The notes beneath the pieces are model-generated. The model ran no database searches. It worked only from the letters and a program-made list of their open reading frames with translations, and was not told the origin of the DNA. The translations under genes were made by a program, and so were the position numbers. From positions 62,001 to 126,000 of the forward strand of contig NZ_NEVQ01000003.1 of the NCBI RefSeq assembly GCF_002261185.1: a stretch of DNA of 64,000 bases, in the 5' to 3' direction. The stretch comes from Bordetella genomosp. 4. Lineage in GTDB: Bacteria > Pseudomonadota > Gammaproteobacteria > Burkholderiales > Burkholderiaceae_B. Shown piece by piece: positions 39,633 through 47,287 of the stretch (the stretch's first letter is position 1; each line of letters starts with the position of its first letter).

Positions 39633-39759
39633 ATATTGCGATCACGCTTTCCCAATTCGGTTTGACACAGCGGAGGATGTGCGCTCGACGCCGCCCACGG
39701 TGAGGCGACAAATCCATGAGACCAATGCGACCTGGGCAAAGCTTTGCGGCAGGCGATGA
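39544..39759 (+). CDS. o-spanin lipoprotein (Rz1-like), nested in the i-spanin gene
   Basis: The 71-residue lipoprotein has a signal (LLSLMTLFLLSLSVTGC) with lipobox LSVTGC, Cys19. It starts within the i-spanin gene in another frame and extends 127 bp past it, a usual Rz/Rz1 overlap. Unlike many o-spanins it is not proline-rich. Confidence 0.82.
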   Translation: MNRLLSLMTLFLLSLSVTGCATTQTRIGVEYCDHAFPIRFDTAEDVRSTPPTVRRQIHETNATWAKLCGRR

Positions 39760-39819
39760 AATTGGCAATAAAGTAGTGATTTGTCCCCGAGTACTTCTTT
39801 GTTTCTATTGGTTGGACTT

Positions 39820-40104
39820 TTAACGCAATAGATTGGAGCTTTTAACAGGCTCCTGAAGCCACTTCAGTGCAATCCCGTCAGTGCCCACGAGCCCGACGCC
39901 GACAGGCCCCAGCGCGTGCAGTTCACGCAACTCTAATGGATCGCTGTGCAACCATTCAGTGATTGGCTGCGCCTCAAGTGCGATATGGGGCGCTATATCT
40001 GAGATATAGCGCAGCGCCACGACGCGGCCGCCCAGGAGGGCACCAATGGCCCACTCGTCGCCGTCGTGGGAGTCTTGGAGGGATTCGGGGATGGGATAGA
40101 TCAT
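39820..40104 (-). CDS. hypothetical protein, 94 aa, right-end cargo
   Basis: A soluble, acidic protein on the strand opposite to the late genes. It shares direction with the next gene, 23 bp away. The sequence has PESLQDSHDGDEWAIGALLGGRVVALRYIS and ends in a DG-rich part (VGLVGTDGIALKWLQ). No family is recognised. It is probably a lysogenically expressed cargo gene. Confidence 0.5.
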   Translation of the reverse strand: MIYPIPESLQDSHDGDEWAIGALLGGRVVALRYISDIAPHIALEAQPITEWLHSDPLELRELHALGPVGVGLVGTDGIALKWLQEPVKSSNLLR

Positions 40105-40127
40105 GGTGATCGTATGTTACTTCCAGT

Positions 40128-40493
40128 CTACCGCTTGCGGCTCTTTCTGCGTGGTGTGGCAATCGGCTGGACGGGGCCAACGAATTCCCTGAAAGGCGCA
40201 TAGTGGGCGAACAGATTCCCACGCTCTGCTGATTTTCTTCTTATTTCTTCGTCTTTGAGTCGCCACCATCGCACCCCCGGCTCTTGTTCAAGCAGAACGA
40301 CACAATGGCTTTTTGCGACGCCGACGAAATAGCTTAAGTCGGGATCTAGTCCTCGCAGATGCAGGTCCAAACTAATCAGCACTTCGTGTAGGCGGTGAAT
40401 CTCCCAAAGCAAACGACGGGCGGCCGGATTGCTCTTATTAGCTTCCTGGATCGCTTGGAGTTCGCGAATTGTGAGGGCTGGATATCTTGGCAT
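40128..40493 (-). CDS. hypothetical protein, 121 aa, right-end cargo
   Basis: The first part is helical (LTIRELQAIQEANKSNPAARRLLWEIHRLHEV), the second beta-like (DPDLSYFVGVAKSHCVVLLEQEPGVRWWRL), and the C-terminus is strongly basic (PRRKSRKR). The start is set at ATG 40493 because the frame upstream is poor. It lies first in a two-gene minus-strand unit. The basic end may bind nucleic acid; no family is recognised. Confidence 0.55.
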   Translation of the reverse strand: MPRYPALTIRELQAIQEANKSNPAARRLLWEIHRLHEVLISLDLHLRGLDPDLSYFVGVAKSHCVVLLEQEPGVRWWRLKDEEIRRKSAERGNLFAHYAPFREFVGPVQPIATPRRKSRKR

Positions 40494-40577
40494 GGCTATA
40501 TACTGGTTGAATATCCAGTATATGCGACATAAAATCGGTGCCACAGTGGCAATCTGTCACGAAATATCGAGGCACCC

Positions 40578-40757
40578 ATGAGCGCAACCGATTGGCAGCA
40601 GGTCGATGAGTATTATTGGTCGGGTCCTGGTGGCTGGACCATATGCCGGGTCTTCGTGAATGGCGGGTGGATATTTGAGCTTTGGAGTGGCGGTGAGTGC
40701 CGCGGCTCTAGGGCTTCACTCGAAGGCGCAGTCGCCCTTCATCAGCAAATCACTTAA
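40578..40757 (+). CDS. hypothetical small protein, 59 aa
   Basis: A short plus-strand frame starting MSATDWQQVDEYYWSGPGGW, with continuing protein-like sequence (VFVNGGWIFELWSGGECRG). GAGGCACCC precedes the ATG. It converges on the SRAP gene with an 8-bp overlap at the stops. Aromatic-rich composition suggests a small folded beta protein. Its function is unknown. Confidence 0.5.
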   Translation: MSATDWQQVDEYYWSGPGGWTICRVFVNGGWIFELWSGGECRGSRASLEGAVALHQQIT

Positions 40758-41418
40758 TTGGTTCGGGCGTGGCTACCAGAGCGTCCGCCGGGTAGGGCAG
40801 CAGGAAATCCCGCGTTTCGCCTGGGGCTGCGGCCAGCCAGTCACCATATGCGCCATCGGGCAGGATCACCACCATGCGTTTTTCTTTGTTTGGCTGGTGA
40901 TAATGTTTGAATAGCGGGTGAGCGTCGGCGTTGATGGTCAGCATGGTGTAGCTGAGCCGCCAATTGCCGTCCACGTCTTTATATCGGTCCCACAGCCCCG
41001 CGATGCCCATGGGCGCGCCATCGGCTCTAGTAAAGCGAGTCGGCACCGATTTACCTGATCGCCAGTCTGGTTCGTAGATCGCCTCGGCCGGAACGATGCA
41101 GTGTTGACCGCGCTGCCAGGCGCTGCGGAACGTCCATAGCTTATCGGCGGTTTCGGAGCGAGCGTTGAACGTGCTTTTCTTGCCCGCTTCATCCAGTTTG
41201 TCCGGCTTCGTGCCTGGTGGGATCATGCCCCAACGCCCGACCTCTATCTCACGCTCTGGAACTGCTTCATCGCCCGAATCCCACTCGGGAGGGCGGCGGA
41301 TGAATTCGCCTGTGTACTTCGGCCACATGTCCCAGTCCGCAGGCAAGGGGATTCCATGAGCGCGGAAATACTTTTCCATCTGCTCTCGTTTTTTTATGCC
41401 TTGGTAGTGGCTGCACAT
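40750..41418 (-). CDS. SRAP domain protein (HMCES/YedK-like)
   Basis: The 222-residue protein has the catalytic Cys2 after Met removal (MCSHY), FNARSETA (Asn85), VPAEAIYEPDW (Glu112) and a later His in the ADAHPLFKHYH region. These form the DNA-protein crosslink site of SRAP proteins, which attach to abasic sites in single-stranded DNA. In a prophage it may protect phage or host DNA during SOS induction. It shares direction with the next upstream gene, which ends 2 bases before it begins. Confidence 0.9.
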   Translation of the reverse strand: MCSHYQGIKKREQMEKYFRAHGIPLPADWDMWPKYTGEFIRRPPEWDSGDEAVPEREIEVGRWGMIPPGTKPDKLDEAGKKSTFNARSETADKLWTFRSAWQRGQHCIVPAEAIYEPDWRSGKSVPTRFTRADGAPMGIAGLWDRYKDVDGNWRLSYTMLTINADAHPLFKHYHQPNKEKRMVVILPDGAYGDWLAAAPGETRDFLLPYPADALVATPEPIK

Positions 41419-41419
41419 A

Positions 41420-42013
41420 CTAGGCCTGCCGTTCGTTCTCGGCGTTCTTCGCAGCCAAATATTGCCGTTCGAATGCCGGGAAACGGAATACGAAGGATTC
41501 CCGCTCGGCTACGATCTGTTCGATGGGGAATTCGTTCAGCGGGTCCTTTACGGAATCTGGCCATTGTGAAAAAGCTATCACGACAGCAGCCGACTTGGGG
41601 ACGATGGTTCGCTGAAGGTCTGAGTCGCCCTCGGGAGGGTCGAAATAGCCGTATCGCTTTTCAAGCGGCTCCAAAATGAGATAAAAGCGAAGACGCCATG
41701 CTTCCTCTCTCTCATTGCAAATCAACTGTTGGGTGCCCTGTAAGTGGGATTTAAGCTTTCGGTAGCGGAGAAGGTGGCGAGCGCTCGTCAACCAGTTCAG
41801 GCGCGATTGTGCAGGTGCTCCATTCTCTAGATCCTTAGTTAGGGATTCATAGGCCACTTCCAATGCGGTCGAAGCTTGCGCCAATAATGCATCCCCGCGT
41901 TTCTCTGCATCCGCCCTAGTCTGCAACTCTTGGCTGAGTCGTAACCCACGCAGGGCGGCGCCCGCAGCCACGCAGGCGCTCAAGGCGGAAACCAAATTCA
42001 CAAAATCGACCAT
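41420..42013 (-). CDS. hypothetical membrane-anchored protein, 197 aa
   Basis: An N-terminal hydrophobic segment (VDFVNLVSALSACVAAGAAL) is followed by a charged helical region (ADAEKRGDALLAQASTALEVAYESL) and a mixed C-terminal domain. The ATG at 42013 is chosen over a longer frame. The gene directly precedes the SRAP gene (2-bp gap), so they may be co-transcribed. It is the last gene before attR. No family is recognised. Confidence 0.6.
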   Translation of the reverse strand: MVDFVNLVSALSACVAAGAALRGLRLSQELQTRADAEKRGDALLAQASTALEVAYESLTKDLENGAPAQSRLNWLTSARHLLRYRKLKSHLQGTQQLICNEREEAWRLRFYLILEPLEKRYGYFDPPEGDSDLQRTIVPKSAAVVIAFSQWPDSVKDPLNEFPIEQIVAERESFVFRFPAFERQYLAAKNAENERQA

Positions 42014-42140
42014 TGGAGCGACACGCACTTGACTGGAATGCGGCCACGATAGCTCAAAAGTCAGGCCGAGCGGCAAGAAATGCGGGAGACTGCGACTACT
42101 GGATATGCGACAGGTGTCTCATATCCGTGTCTCAAATGAA

Positions 42141-42174
42141 AATAAAAAAGGGCTACGCAATCGCGTAACCCTTT
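42141..42174 (-). terminator. phage-supplied terminator for the restored tRNA-Phe
   Basis: On the minus strand, GGG and TACGC stems pair across a 4-base loop (GGGttacgc with gcgtagCCC, one mismatch), followed by a T-rich tract. It lies 9 bp beyond the tRNA-Phe 3' end, inside the prophage, and replaces the host terminator now at 2277-2311. Confidence 0.7.
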
Positions 42175-42182
42175 GAATTCGT

Positions 42183-42231
42183 TGGTGGCCTGGGGCGGAA
42201 TCGAACCACCGACACGCGGATTTTCAATCCG
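42183..42231. other. attR core repeat
   Basis: The 49-bp right copy of the attachment repeat is identical to 2320-2368 and lies wholly inside tRNA-Phe. Confidence 0.92.
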
Positions 42232-42258
42232 CTGCTCTACCAACTGAGCTACCAGGCC
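42183..42258 (-). tRNA. tRNA-Phe (GAA), attR, 3' half supplied by the phage
   Basis: The complete 76-base cloverleaf has encoded CCA and anticodon GAA. Its 3' 49 bases (42183-42231) are the direct repeat shared with attL, so the gene was rebuilt by integration, with a chromosomal 5' part and a phage 3' part. Confidence 0.95.
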
Positions 42259-42377
42259 AACGAAGTCCGCAACTATACACAATTTTTTGACCTTGTGCAG
42301 GCGAATCCCGAAAAAAAGTGCCAGACCGGCAAAAAAACATGTGTAAATCAGCTTTACTAAGGGATAACCCTTGGCTG

Positions 42378-42383
42378 TATAAT
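42378..42383 (+). promoter_or_regulatory. possible hemA promoter -10
   Basis: TATAAT is 64 bp before the hemA start with a TTTACT 19 bp further upstream. Spacing is longer than ideal, so this is only a candidate. Confidence 0.3.
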
Positions 42384-42446
42384 TTTGATCTACCACATGT
42401 TACAAATGCGTCGTGCTCCGCCTGACGGCGCTTATTTCTGTATCCC

Positions 42447-43721
42447 ATGTTCGTAGCTGTTCTTGCGTTCGGTCTGAATCACACGTCTGCGCCCGTATCG
42501 GTGCGCGAACGGGTGTCTATGCCCGTCGATTTGGTGCGACCGGCGTTAGAGGGCTTGCGTTCTGCATTTGGCGGGGCGGTGCGCGAGGCGGCGATTCTGT
42601 CTACCTGTAATCGCACTGAGGTCTACTGTGCGGCGGATGCGCACGTGGCCGAGCACTTGCCCGTGTGGCTGGCTGATCATAACCGCCTGGAGGCGGGGGC
42701 GCTCAGTCCGCACCTGTATCGCCACCAGCAGGACGACGCCGTGCGCCATGCATTCCGCGTGGCCAGCGGGCTCGATTCGATGGTGCTGGGCGAGCCGCAA
42801 ATCCTGGGCCAGATGAAAGACGCGGTGCGTGCCGCCGGCGAGGCCGGTTCGTTGGGCACGTTGCTGCACCAGCTGTTCCAGCGGACGTTTTCTGTTGCCA
42901 AAGAGGTCCGGTCACAGACCGAGATCGGCGCGCATTCAGTATCGATGGCAGCGGCGGCGGTGCGCTTGGCCGAACGTGTCTTCGGCAATCTGGATCAGGC
43001 GCGCACGCTGTTCATCGGCGCGGGCGAGATGATCGACCTGTGTGCGACGCACTTTGCGGCGCAGCGTCCGCGCAGCATGATGGTGGCCAATCGTACGGCA
43101 GAGCGCGCCGAGGCCTTGGCCGGAAAATTCTCGGCCAGCACGATGAAGCTCGCCGATCTGCCCGACCGCCTGGCGGAATTCGACGTCATTGTTTCCTGTA
43201 CGGCCAGTTCCCTGCCCATATTGGGTCTGGGGTTGGTCGAACGTGCGACGCGCCAGCGCCGTCACCGGCCGATGGTGATGATCGATCTGGCGGTGCCGCG
43301 CGATATCGAGCCCGAAGTCGGCCGGCTCGATGATGTGTATCTGTATTCTGTTGATGACCTGGGCCGCCTGGTGCAAAGCGGCACCGATGCGCGCCGCGCT
43401 GCGGTGGTACAGGCCGAGGCCATCATCGAGACGCGTGTCCAGGGCTTTATGCACTGGATGCAGTCGCGCGAAGTCGTGCCCGTGATCCGCGACCTGCATC
43501 AGGCCGCCGAGGACGTGCGCGCCGCAGAGCTCGACCGCGCCCGCCGCATGCTGGCGCGTGGCGAGTCGCCCGAGGCCGTGCTGGAGCAATTGGCACACGG
43601 CCTCACTCAGAAATACTTGCACGGCCCGCTGGCGGCACTGAACCGCAGCGAGGGCGACGAGCGCAAGCAATTGCTCGCCTGGATGCCGCGCCTGTTCCCG
43701 GGTCGTGATACGCGCCGTTAG
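42447..43721 (+). CDS. hemA: glutamyl-tRNA reductase
   Basis: This enzyme makes glutamate-1-semialdehyde from glutamyl-tRNA, the first committed step of haem synthesis by the C5 route. The 424-residue protein has the active-site cysteine in STCNRTEVY near residue 50, the NADPH-binding GAGEMIDL near 190, and an extended C-terminal dimerisation helix region. Length is normal for the family. It lies upstream of prfA, as in many beta- and gamma-proteobacteria. Confidence 0.96.
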   Translation: MFVAVLAFGLNHTSAPVSVRERVSMPVDLVRPALEGLRSAFGGAVREAAILSTCNRTEVYCAADAHVAEHLPVWLADHNRLEAGALSPHLYRHQQDDAVRHAFRVASGLDSMVLGEPQILGQMKDAVRAAGEAGSLGTLLHQLFQRTFSVAKEVRSQTEIGAHSVSMAAAAVRLAERVFGNLDQARTLFIGAGEMIDLCATHFAAQRPRSMMVANRTAERAEALAGKFSASTMKLADLPDRLAEFDVIVSCTASSLPILGLGLVERATRQRRHRPMVMIDLAVPRDIEPEVGRLDDVYLYSVDDLGRLVQSGTDARRAAVVQAEAIIETRVQGFMHWMQSREVVPVIRDLHQAAEDVRAAELDRARRMLARGESPEAVLEQLAHGLTQKYLHGPLAALNRSEGDERKQLLAWMPRLFPGRDTRR

Positions 43722-43813
43722 CGCTGCTGCCGCAATGCCCGCCTCTTGGCGGGCGTTCGCATTTCGGGCGCCCGCGTTTCGCTAATCCCCTTTTGTCTCT
43801 TTGGTATCCATAT

Positions 43814-44896
43814 ATGAAATCTTCCATGCGCAGCCGGCTGGAACAGTTGTCTCACCGCCTCATCGAGGTAGACGCGCTGTTGGCCGAACCCGAAACCGCT
43901 GCCGATATGGAACGCTTTCGCAAACTATCGCGCGAGCGGGCAGAGCTCGAGCCTGTCGCATCGGCGTTCGGACATTTCGCGCGGACGGAAGACGATCTGG
44001 CGACCGCGCAGGAAATGCTGAGCGATCCCGACCTGAAGTCCATGGCCGAGGAAGAAATCAAAACGGCCAAGGATCGCCTGGAAGTCCTGGAAAGCGAACT
44101 GCAGTTGTTGCTGTTGCCGCGCGATCCCAACGACGGCCGCAGCTTGTTCCTGGAAATCCGGGCGGGCACGGGCGGCGACGAGAGCGCACTGTTTTCCGGC
44201 GATCTGCTGCGTATGTATTCACGCTATGCCGAACAACGCGGCTGGCGCGTCGAACTGATGTCGGAAAGTCCCTCGGAGCTGGGCGGCTACAAGGAAGTGA
44301 TCGCGCGCATCGACGGCGATGGCGCCTACGGACGGCTGAAATTCGAGTCGGGAGCGCATCGTGTGCAACGCGTGCCCGCCACCGAGGCCCAAGGCCGCAT
44401 CCATACCTCGGCGTGCACCGTGGCCGTGATGCCCGAGGCCGACGAGATGGGCGAAATCGTCATCAATCCGTCAGATCTGCGTATCGACACGTTCCGCGCC
44501 AGCGGCGCGGGCGGCCAGCACATCAACAAGACCGATTCCGCCGTGCGCATCACGCACTTGCCGACGGGACTGGTGGTGGAATGCCAGGACGACCGTTCGC
44601 AGCACCGCAACAAAGACAAGGCCATGCAGGTGCTGGCCGCGCGCCTGAAAGACCGCGAACTGCGCGAGCGCCAAAGCAAAGAGGCCGCAGAGCGCAAGAG
44701 CCTGGTGGGCTCGGGAGACCGTTCCGAGCGCATTCGCACGTACAATTTCCCACAAGGTCGTGTGACCGATCACCGCATCAACCTGACGTTGTACAAGCTG
44801 CAGCAAATCATGGAAGGCGATTTGGAAGAACTGACCGGCGCACTCATCGCCGAACACCAGGCCGAGCTATTGGCGGCGCTGGGAGACGAGGTCTAG
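43814..44896 (+). CDS. prfA: peptide chain release factor 1
   Basis: The protein reads UAA and UAG and releases the finished peptide. At 360 residues it has the usual RF1 length. The codon-recognition PxT appears as [14 protein letters not shown], and the GGQ catalytic loop as [17 protein letters not shown]. Start at ATG 43814. It is followed by prmC, whose product methylates the GGQ glutamine, 2 bp downstream. Confidence 0.97.
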   Translation: MKSSMRSRLEQLSHRLIEVDALLAEPETAADMERFRKLSRERAELEPVASAFGHFARTEDDLATAQEMLSDPDLKSMAEEEIKTAKDRLEVLESELQLLLLPRDPNDGRSLFLEIRAGTGGDESALFSGDLLRMYSRYAEQRGWRVELMSESPSELGGYKEVIARIDGDGAYGRLKFESGAHRVQRVPATEAQGRIHTSACTVAVMPEADEMGEIVINPSDLRIDTFRASGAGGQHINKTDSAVRITHLPTGLVVECQDDRSQHRNKDKAMQVLAARLKDRELRERQSKEAAERKSLVGSGDRSERIRTYNFPQGRVTDHRINLTLYKLQQIMEGDLEELTGALIAEHQAELLAALGDEV

Positions 44897-44897
44897 C

Positions 44898-45716
44898 GTG
44901 AGCCGCCCCATCCTGCAAACCTTGTTGCGGGACGCGCGCTTGCCGCGGCTGGAGGTGCGTATGCTGCTCGAGCACGTGTTGAACAAACCGCGCGCGTGGA
45001 TGCTGGCGCATGACACCGATCCGATCGAATCCTGGCAGGCTCAGCAATACCAGGCCCTGGTCACGCGCCGGCTCGCTGGCGAGCCTATGGCCTATCTTGT
45101 GGGACATCGCGAGTTCATGGGCCACGATTTCGCGGTGACGCCTGATGTGTTGATTCCGCGGCCGGAAACGGAATTACTGGTTGAGACGGCTTTGGCCTGG
45201 CTCGCCGATCGCCCCGAGTCCGCCGTGCTGGATTTAGGCACTGGCAGCGGCGTGATTGCTGTGTCCATCGCGCTGGGAGCACCGCAAGCCACAGTGACGG
45301 CCACGGACATCAGCGCGACCGCGTTGCAGATGGCCGTGCGCAATGCGGCACGTCTGAACGCGCGCGTGGATTTTGCGCAAGGCAGTTGGTATGAAGCCTT
45401 GCCGCCCCGCGCGCGTTATGACCTGATCGTATCCAACCCGCCTTATATTTCTCGTGATGACGAGCATCTGGGACAAGGCGACCTGCGGTTCGAGCCTCGG
45501 GGCGCATTGACTGACGGCGCCAACGGGTTGCGCGATTTGACCACCATTGTGAATGGCGCCGTCGACCGTTTACGTCCGGGCGGCACACTGTGGGTCGAAC
45601 ATGGCTGGGATCAGGCCGCAGCTGTTCGGCGATTGCTGACAAATGCCGGCTTCAAGAATGTTTCCAGTTTGCGCGATCTCCCGGGAATCGAGCGAATTTC
45701 TGGCGGGTCTCTATAA
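44898..45716 (+). CDS. prmC: release factor glutamine methyltransferase
   Basis: This SAM-dependent enzyme methylates the GGQ Gln of RF1 and RF2. The 272-residue protein starts at GTG with an N-terminal helical domain, then the SAM site VLDLGTGSGVIAVSIAL and the diagnostic NPPYIS. Its position directly after prfA is the standard arrangement. Confidence 0.95.
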   Translation: MSRPILQTLLRDARLPRLEVRMLLEHVLNKPRAWMLAHDTDPIESWQAQQYQALVTRRLAGEPMAYLVGHREFMGHDFAVTPDVLIPRPETELLVETALAWLADRPESAVLDLGTGSGVIAVSIALGAPQATVTATDISATALQMAVRNAARLNARVDFAQGSWYEALPPRARYDLIVSNPPYISRDDEHLGQGDLRFEPRGALTDGANGLRDLTTIVNGAVDRLRPGGTLWVEHGWDQAAAVRRLLTNAGFKNVSSLRDLPGIERISGGSL

Positions 45717-45884
45717 TGGATTTATCCGAATTTTCGAGAACCCCCGCGCTGGCATCAGGGGCTGCGATGAGGTACCACTTCTTTCCTGTCATCCCCTGAG
45801 GCTAAAGCCCACGCCACATCGTTTTGCGGCACATTATTCAGGACCTGGGGCAATCCATCCGTTTTACATGTTTGTGAGATCACC

Positions 45885-46211
45885 ATGAGCGACGTACAAG
45901 AATTCATCCGCGACACCGTGACCCAGCACCCCGTGGTGTTGTTCATGAAGGGCACGGCCCAATTTCCCCAGTGTGGCTTTTCCGGCCGCGCCATTCAGAT
46001 TCTGAAAGGCTGTGGCGTCAAAAAGCTGATCACCGTCAACGTGCTCGAGGACGACGAAGTCCGCCAGGGCATCAAGGAATACTCCAACTGGCCCACCATC
46101 CCGCAGCTGTACGTCAGCGGCGAATTCATTGGCGGTTCGGACATCATGACCGAGATGAACGAAAGCGGCGAGCTGAAGACGCTGTTGGATCAATCCGGCG
46201 CGACAGCATAA
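45885..46211 (+). CDS. grxD: monothiol glutaredoxin, Grx4 type
   Basis: The 108-residue protein has the CGFS active site (FPQCGFSGRAIQIL), the glutathione-binding region WPTIPQLYVSGEFIGGSDI and the usual length. It works in iron-sulfur cluster delivery and iron sensing. The start follows GATCACC at a 3-base distance; the RBS is weak. A gap of 168 bp separates it from prmC and holds no gene. Confidence 0.95.
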   Translation: MSDVQEFIRDTVTQHPVVLFMKGTAQFPQCGFSGRAIQILKGCGVKKLITVNVLEDDEVRQGIKEYSNWPTIPQLYVSGEFIGGSDIMTEMNESGELKTLLDQSGATA

Positions 46212-46279
46212 ATCGTAGAGCGCGGTAACCACCCGCAATCAAGCGAGACGCGGAATGGCGAACAACATTCCGCGATAGT

Positions 46280-46311
46280 GATTTTGGTCGCGCCCGTAGG
46301 CGACCAAAATC
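46280..46311. repeat. 12-bp stem inverted repeat after grxD
   Basis: GATTTTGGTCGC (46280-46291) is perfectly repeated as the complement at 46300-46311 with an 8-base loop. There is no T tract after it, so Rho-independent termination is doubtful; an RNA stabiliser or repeated element is as likely. Confidence 0.5.
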
Positions 46312-46407
46312 GCAGCCCTGCAAGATCTTCCGTTCCGCAAAAACGGCAACCCACGAAGCCCAAGCACGCAGCCCGTCCCAGCGATCGTACGATTTGATTT
46401 GCTGCGA

Positions 46408-46559
46408 GTTGATGCGGGGCAGTGGCCGTGTTGGGGCGCCTCGGCGTCGAGCGAGGGAAACCGAAGGAGCGCAGCGACGAGGTTGACGAAGCGGTGTCGG
46501 CCGCGCAGGCGGCCGACCGACGCCGCGAAGCCCCAACGCGGCCACTGCCTCGCATCAAC
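46408..46559. repeat. 152-bp palindromic intergenic repeat
   Basis: Outer arms of 30 bp (46408-46437 and 46530-46559, two mismatches) enclose a smaller perfect 9-bp palindrome GTCGGCCGC/GCGGCCGAC (46496-46517). The whole could fold as one long cruciform. From memory, similar GC-rich elements recur between genes in Bordetella and Achromobacter; copy number was not checked here. The 497-bp gap 46212-46708 otherwise holds no gene. Confidence 0.55.
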
Positions 46560-46708
46560 GTCCAGAAGAACTCAACCGCTCGACTGGAACCAGCACCTGC
46601 CGCATTCAGAAGAAACTCAACTCCTCGCCGGAATCAATCCTGCTGCGTCTGAATCCTGCCAACCGTCACAGCAGACATGAGTCACCGCGGAACGAAAGGA
46701 ATTCGAAT

Positions 46709-47287
46709 TCAAGCAGCCAACAATTCCGGCGGCTTCGGATAGGTCTTCTGGTAATGCACCGTAAACGTCCTGAACGCAGCCAGCGCCTTCTCAGGATCGT
46801 GCCCAGGCTTCACCAAGAAGCTATCAAACCCCACCCGCGCCTGATAGTGAATCGTATCGATCATCACATCTCCGATCGCACGCAATTCACCCTGCCATCC
46901 ATGACGCGTACGCAGCAACTGCGCCAGCGAATAACCTCGCCCGTCCGTATAGATTGGAAAGTCAATCGCAATAAATGCGAGACCCGCATCATCAACACGG
47001 CCGTCTTCGCCAATCAGATCCTGCAACTTAGAGTCAGGCGACAGCAGCACCGCAACCGGATGCTGCCGTTGACGCAGCGTATCGCGATGCGTCGTCCAGA
47101 GCGCCAACGGAACAATCCATCCCGGCTCATCCACAGGTAACGCAGGAGCCGCATCAGCAGCGACCTGGGCGTCCTCACCAGTGGCCTCTTCAGCGGCCGG
47201 CGCAAAAACACGCCCATCGTTAACCTGCAATTGGCCGTGGCGAATCAGGCGCGCAACATTGTCATCCGCAGAAATAAGATCAGACAT
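46709..47287 (-). CDS. DUF934 protein linked to sulfite reductase
   Basis: The 192-residue protein has the DUF934 pattern in its second half: AFIAIDFPIYTDGRGYSLAQLLR, then GELRAIGDVMIDTIHYQARVGFDSF. The family is encoded beside single-subunit nitrite/sulfite reductases in proteobacteria. It may help that reductase or electron supply. The ATG at 47287 overlaps the reductase stop by 8 bp; a longer frame inside the reductase gene is rejected. Confidence 0.82.
   Translation of the reverse strand: MSDLISADDNVARLIRHGQLQVNDGRVFAPAAEEATGEDAQVAADAAPALPVDEPGWIVPLALWTTHRDTLRQRQHPVAVLLSPDSKLQDLIGEDGRVDDAGLAFIAIDFPIYTDGRGYSLAQLLRTRHGWQGELRAIGDVMIDTIHYQARVGFDSFLVKPGHDPEKALAAFRTFTVHYQKTYPKPPELLAA

Larger units (their letters stand above)
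2320..42231. mobile_element. lambda-like siphovirus prophage, about 39.9 kb
   Basis: It is bounded by a 49-bp perfect direct repeat of the tRNA-Phe 3' end. It contains, in lambda-like order, integrase, leftward early genes, an immunity region, rightward early and replication genes, late regulator, packaging, head, tail, lysis and right-end cargo genes. No structural, packaging or lysis gene is visibly broken, so the prophage may be inducible. The large terminase, HK97-type capsid and long tape measure indicate a long non-contractile tail. Confidence 0.93.

Noticed and set aside
40660-40914. An 84-codon plus-strand frame across the end of the SRAP gene
   Set aside because: It is largely antisense to the SRAP gene, while the 59-codon frame starting at 40578 has a better start and composition.
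43801-44901. A 366-codon frame running through prfA in another frame
   Set aside because: It is rich in Arg/Gly/Pro and follows the GC-rich third positions of prfA; RF1 is unmistakable in the other frame.
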